64,000 bases of DNA. It comes from Fimadaptatus sp050946055. Lineage in GTDB: Bacteria; Bacillota; Clostridia; Christensenellales; Aristaeellaceae. Made by a program: the position numbers and the translations under genes. The DNA lies in contig JBMNUB010000008.1 in NCBI GenBank assembly GCA_050946055.1, positions 1 through 64,000 on the forward strand, read 5' to 3'. The notes under the pieces are model-generated. The model saw only the letters and a program-made list of their open reading frames with translations. It ran no database searches and was not told the DNA's origin. This document shows, piece after piece, positions 61,799-64,000 of this stretch (position 1 is the first letter of the stretch; each line of letters opens with the position of its first letter).

Positions 61799-62882
61799 GC
61801 TGACCGGCATACATATGGTAAAGCGCGGCCGCATATCGCGCAGGCAGATGGTGCTGTACCGCATAGCGGCGGTGCTGCTGGCGCTTGTGACCGGGGGACT
61901 GTTCATACTCAGCATGGGTCACAATCCGCTTGAGGTGTACGGCACCATGATAAGCGGCTCGCTGGGCTCCAAGATGGTCATAAAGGAGACGGTCAAGCAG
62001 GCCGTGCCGCTGCTGATAGCGGCGCTGGGCATAACGCTTGCCTTCCGCATGCACTTTTGGAACATCGGCGCGGAAGGTCAGATATGCTTTGGCGCTATCT
62101 GCGCCACGTTCTTTGCGCTCAACTTCCCGGAGTGGCCTCGATGGCTGATGCTGACGGTGATGTTTCTGGCGGCGGCGATAGGCGGCGGCCTGTTCGGCGT
62201 TGCGCCGGCTTACTTCAAGGCCAAGTTTGGCACCAACGAGACGCTGTTCACGCTGATGCTCAACTACGTGGCGCTGTACATGATACAGTACCTGCGCGAC
62301 GGTCCCTGGAAGAGCCCGGAGGCCATGGGCTTCAACTTCATAGCGCGCTTTGGCAAGAATGCGCAGCTGCCGCAGGTGCTGGGCGTGCATATAGGCTGGA
62401 TATTTGCGCTTGTGCTGGTGGTGCTTGTGTACATATATCTCAACTACACCAAGCACGGCTATGAGATAAGCGTAGTGGGCGAAAACTCGCGCACCGCGCG
62501 CTATGCGGGCATGAACAACAAGTGGATAATCATCCGCACCATGTTCCTGTCGGCGGCGATATGCGGCGTGGCGGGCATGATACAGGTCGCAGGCCCTGAC
62601 CGCACGCTGACCGACTCGGTGGCTGGCGGCGTGGGCTTCACGGCGATAATCATAGCGTATCTAGGTCAGCTCAATCCGCTGGTTATACTGCTGGTCACGG
62701 TGCTGTTCTCCATACTGGAGAAGGGTTCCGGCACGGTGCAGTCCACGTTCAACATATCCACGGCGGCCGCCGACGTGCTGCAGGGCATACTGCTGTTCTT
62801 CGTGCTGGGCAGCGAGCTGTTCTTCAAGTACCGCATAGCGTGGCGCAGCGAAGACATGGACAGGGGAGGCGTTAAGGCATGA
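61791..62882 (+). CDS. Nucleoside ABC transporter permease 1
   Basis: 363 residues with about eight hydrophobic helices, BPD_transp_2 family. ALGITLAFRMHFWNIGAEGQ is the family hallmark, followed by ANETLFTLMLNYVAL-like FGTNETLFTLMLNYVALYM and VGENSRTARYAGMN. Pairs with the second permease. Confidence 0.93.
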   Translation: MSKLTGIHMVKRGRISRRQMVLYRIAAVLLALVTGGLFILSMGHNPLEVYGTMISGSLGSKMVIKETVKQAVPLLIAALGITLAFRMHFWNIGAEGQICFGAICATFFALNFPEWPRWLMLTVMFLAAAIGGGLFGVAPAYFKAKFGTNETLFTLMLNYVALYMIQYLRDGPWKSPEAMGFNFIARFGKNAQLPQVLGVHIGWIFALVLVVLVYIYLNYTKHGYEISVVGENSRTARYAGMNNKWIIIRTMFLSAAICGVAGMIQVAGPDRTLTDSVAGGVGFTAIIIAYLGQLNPLVILLVTVLFSILEKGSGTVQSTFNISTAAADVLQGILLFFVLGSELFFKYRIAWRSEDMDRGGVKA

Positions 62883-63832
62883 ACGAGACGCTGGATTACA
62901 TAATCAAGTTCCTGTACGCCGCAGTGCTGGCGGGCGTGCCGCTTATGTATGGCACGCTGGGCGAGATAGTCACCGAGAAGGCGGGCAACCTGAATCTGGG
63001 CGTAGAAGGTCTTATGTACATGGGCGCTATATGCGGCTTTGCGGCGGGCTTCTATACCGGCAATGCGGCGCTGGCGCTGCTGGCGGCGTTTGGCGCGGGC
63101 GTGCTGGGCTCTCTGATATACGCGATACTGACCGTGTCGTTCAAGGCCAATCAGAACGTCACCGGCCTTACGCTGACCATATTCGGCACGGGACTTGCCA
63201 ATCTGTTCGGCAGCAACTACACCACCTCGGGCGCGCTGCCCGAGAGCATGATGAGCATATTCAAGCCCTTGAACATAGCGGGGCTGAGCGATCTGCCCTA
63301 TGTGGGCAAGCTGCTGTTTAGCTACAATCCGTTCGTGTACTTTGGCGTATTGCTGTGCATAGCAATGGGCATATACATAAACCGCACCTCGCGTGGCCGC
63401 TCGCTGCGCGCGGTGGGCGAAAACCCCGCCGCTGCCGATGCCATGGGCGTAAACGTAACGCTGTATAAGTACGTTCACATACTGCTGGGCGGCGGCATAT
63501 GCGCGCTGGGCGGTGCGTATGTCATAATAGTCACCTGCAACGGCCAGTGGACGTACAACTGCATAAACGGTCTGGGCTGGATAGCGGTGGCGCTGGTCAT
63601 ATTCGCGGGCTGGAGTCCGTATCGCGTGGTCATAGGCTCGCTGGTGTTTGGCGCGCTGAGCGTGCTGAGGCTGTATACGCCCGCTTCGGTCGCCAACATA
63701 CCGCAGGCCATATTCATGATGCTGCCCTTTATCGCCACGGCGATAGTGCTGGTCGTGTCCTCGATACGGCCTTCGCACAAGCATCAGCAGCCCAAGAGCT
63801 GCGGCATCAACTATTACCGCGAGGACAGATAA
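62879..63832 (+). CDS. Nucleoside ABC transporter permease 2
   Basis: 317 residues, same family but shorter. YGTLGEIVTEKAGNLNLGVE GLM-type hallmark near residue 25, FKANQNVTGLTLTIFGTGLA and VGENPAAADAMGVNV. Overlaps the first permease by 4 nt and ends the operon before a terminator. Confidence 0.93.
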   Translation: MNETLDYIIKFLYAAVLAGVPLMYGTLGEIVTEKAGNLNLGVEGLMYMGAICGFAAGFYTGNAALALLAAFGAGVLGSLIYAILTVSFKANQNVTGLTLTIFGTGLANLFGSNYTTSGALPESMMSIFKPLNIAGLSDLPYVGKLLFSYNPFVYFGVLLCIAMGIYINRTSRGRSLRAVGENPAAADAMGVNVTLYKYVHILLGGGICALGGAYVIIVTCNGQWTYNCINGLGWIAVALVIFAGWSPYRVVIGSLVFGALSVLRLYTPASVANIPQAIFMMLPFIATAIVLVVSSIRPSHKHQQPKSCGINYYREDR

Positions 63833-63862
63833 TCAGTCCGCAAAAGCGGGCTTCGACATACG

Positions 63863-63899
63863 GATGGGCGGGGGAGGCACCTCCGCCCATCTGTTTTTT
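63863..63899 (+). terminator. Intrinsic terminator of the nucleoside transporter operon
   Basis: GATGGGCGG pairs with CCGCCCATC around an 11-nt loop, followed by TG and six T. The last 100 bp of the window show no gene. Confidence 0.9.
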
Positions 63900-64000
63900 G
63901 GCAGTGCAGCCCGCTTTATAAGCGCGGAAAGCTCTGCGACTGATGCGAATCAAGCGCCTGTACAGGCAAGGCTGGCGACGCGAGCGAGGCCGGGCTGACT

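Overview
The window reads as one chromosomal segment of an anaerobic, GC-rich member of the Clostridia (Bacillota). This rests on strong AGGAGG-type ribosome sites, GHKL/LytTR signalling, HydF (a [FeFe]-hydrogenase maturase), a biotin-dependent Na+-pump decarboxylase, a cobalamin riboswitch with anaerobic-type cobalamin genes, and a TPP-controlled ThiT. Genes for fucosidase, sulfatase and a GH3 glucosidase suggest a gut glycan degrader. The solute-binding proteins have cleavable signal peptides without a lipobox Cys, and AUA is the main Ile codon; both recall Christensenellales-like genomes, but this placement is an inference.

Layout: 1-5.3 kb holds an RluA pseudouridine synthase, a LytTR response regulator with its GHKL kinase, and a divergent secreted protein behind a candidate LytTR operator. 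5.5-8.8 kb holds a membrane protein with a GrpE-like tail followed by an unusual Hsp70-like ATPase with a membrane segment. 11.1-16.2 kb is a five-gene decarboxylase operon (acyl-CoA carboxyltransferase, gamma, biotin carrier, beta Na+ pump, oxaloacetate carboxyltransferase). 16.6-24.5 kb holds a secreted propeller-like protein, a HAD hydrolase, HydF, an alpha-L-fucosidase and a sulfatase. 24.6-26.8 kb is an AT-richer accessory patch of small and broken genes. 27-36.6 kb is a B12 riboswitch with BtuF/C/D-like transporter genes and then cbiC, cbiA, cobD, cbiP, cbiB. 37-49 kb holds a TraX-like protein, TPP riboswitch-thiT, a PHP-domain hydrolase, a HAD protein, DUF368, a CAP-domain protein, a TrxB-like protein, GlmM, an aconitase-family hydratase and a nucleotidyltransferase. 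49.5-58.2 kb holds a large CxxC-repeat surface protein, two methyltransferases, GH3 and a solute-binding protein. 58.9-63.8 kb is a BMP-type nucleoside ABC transporter.

The most striking non-coding content is a dispersed family of roughly 250-bp multi-hairpin elements (five sites, some tandem) with short terminal inverted repeats and, at two sites, 9-10 bp flanking direct repeats. One copy sits between the two genes of the two-component system. In addition, many intergenic regions carry their own tandem repeat with a different period (61, 63, 82, 98, 100, 138, about 142 bp), several built around a hairpin. No CRISPR array, rRNA or convincing tRNA was seen.
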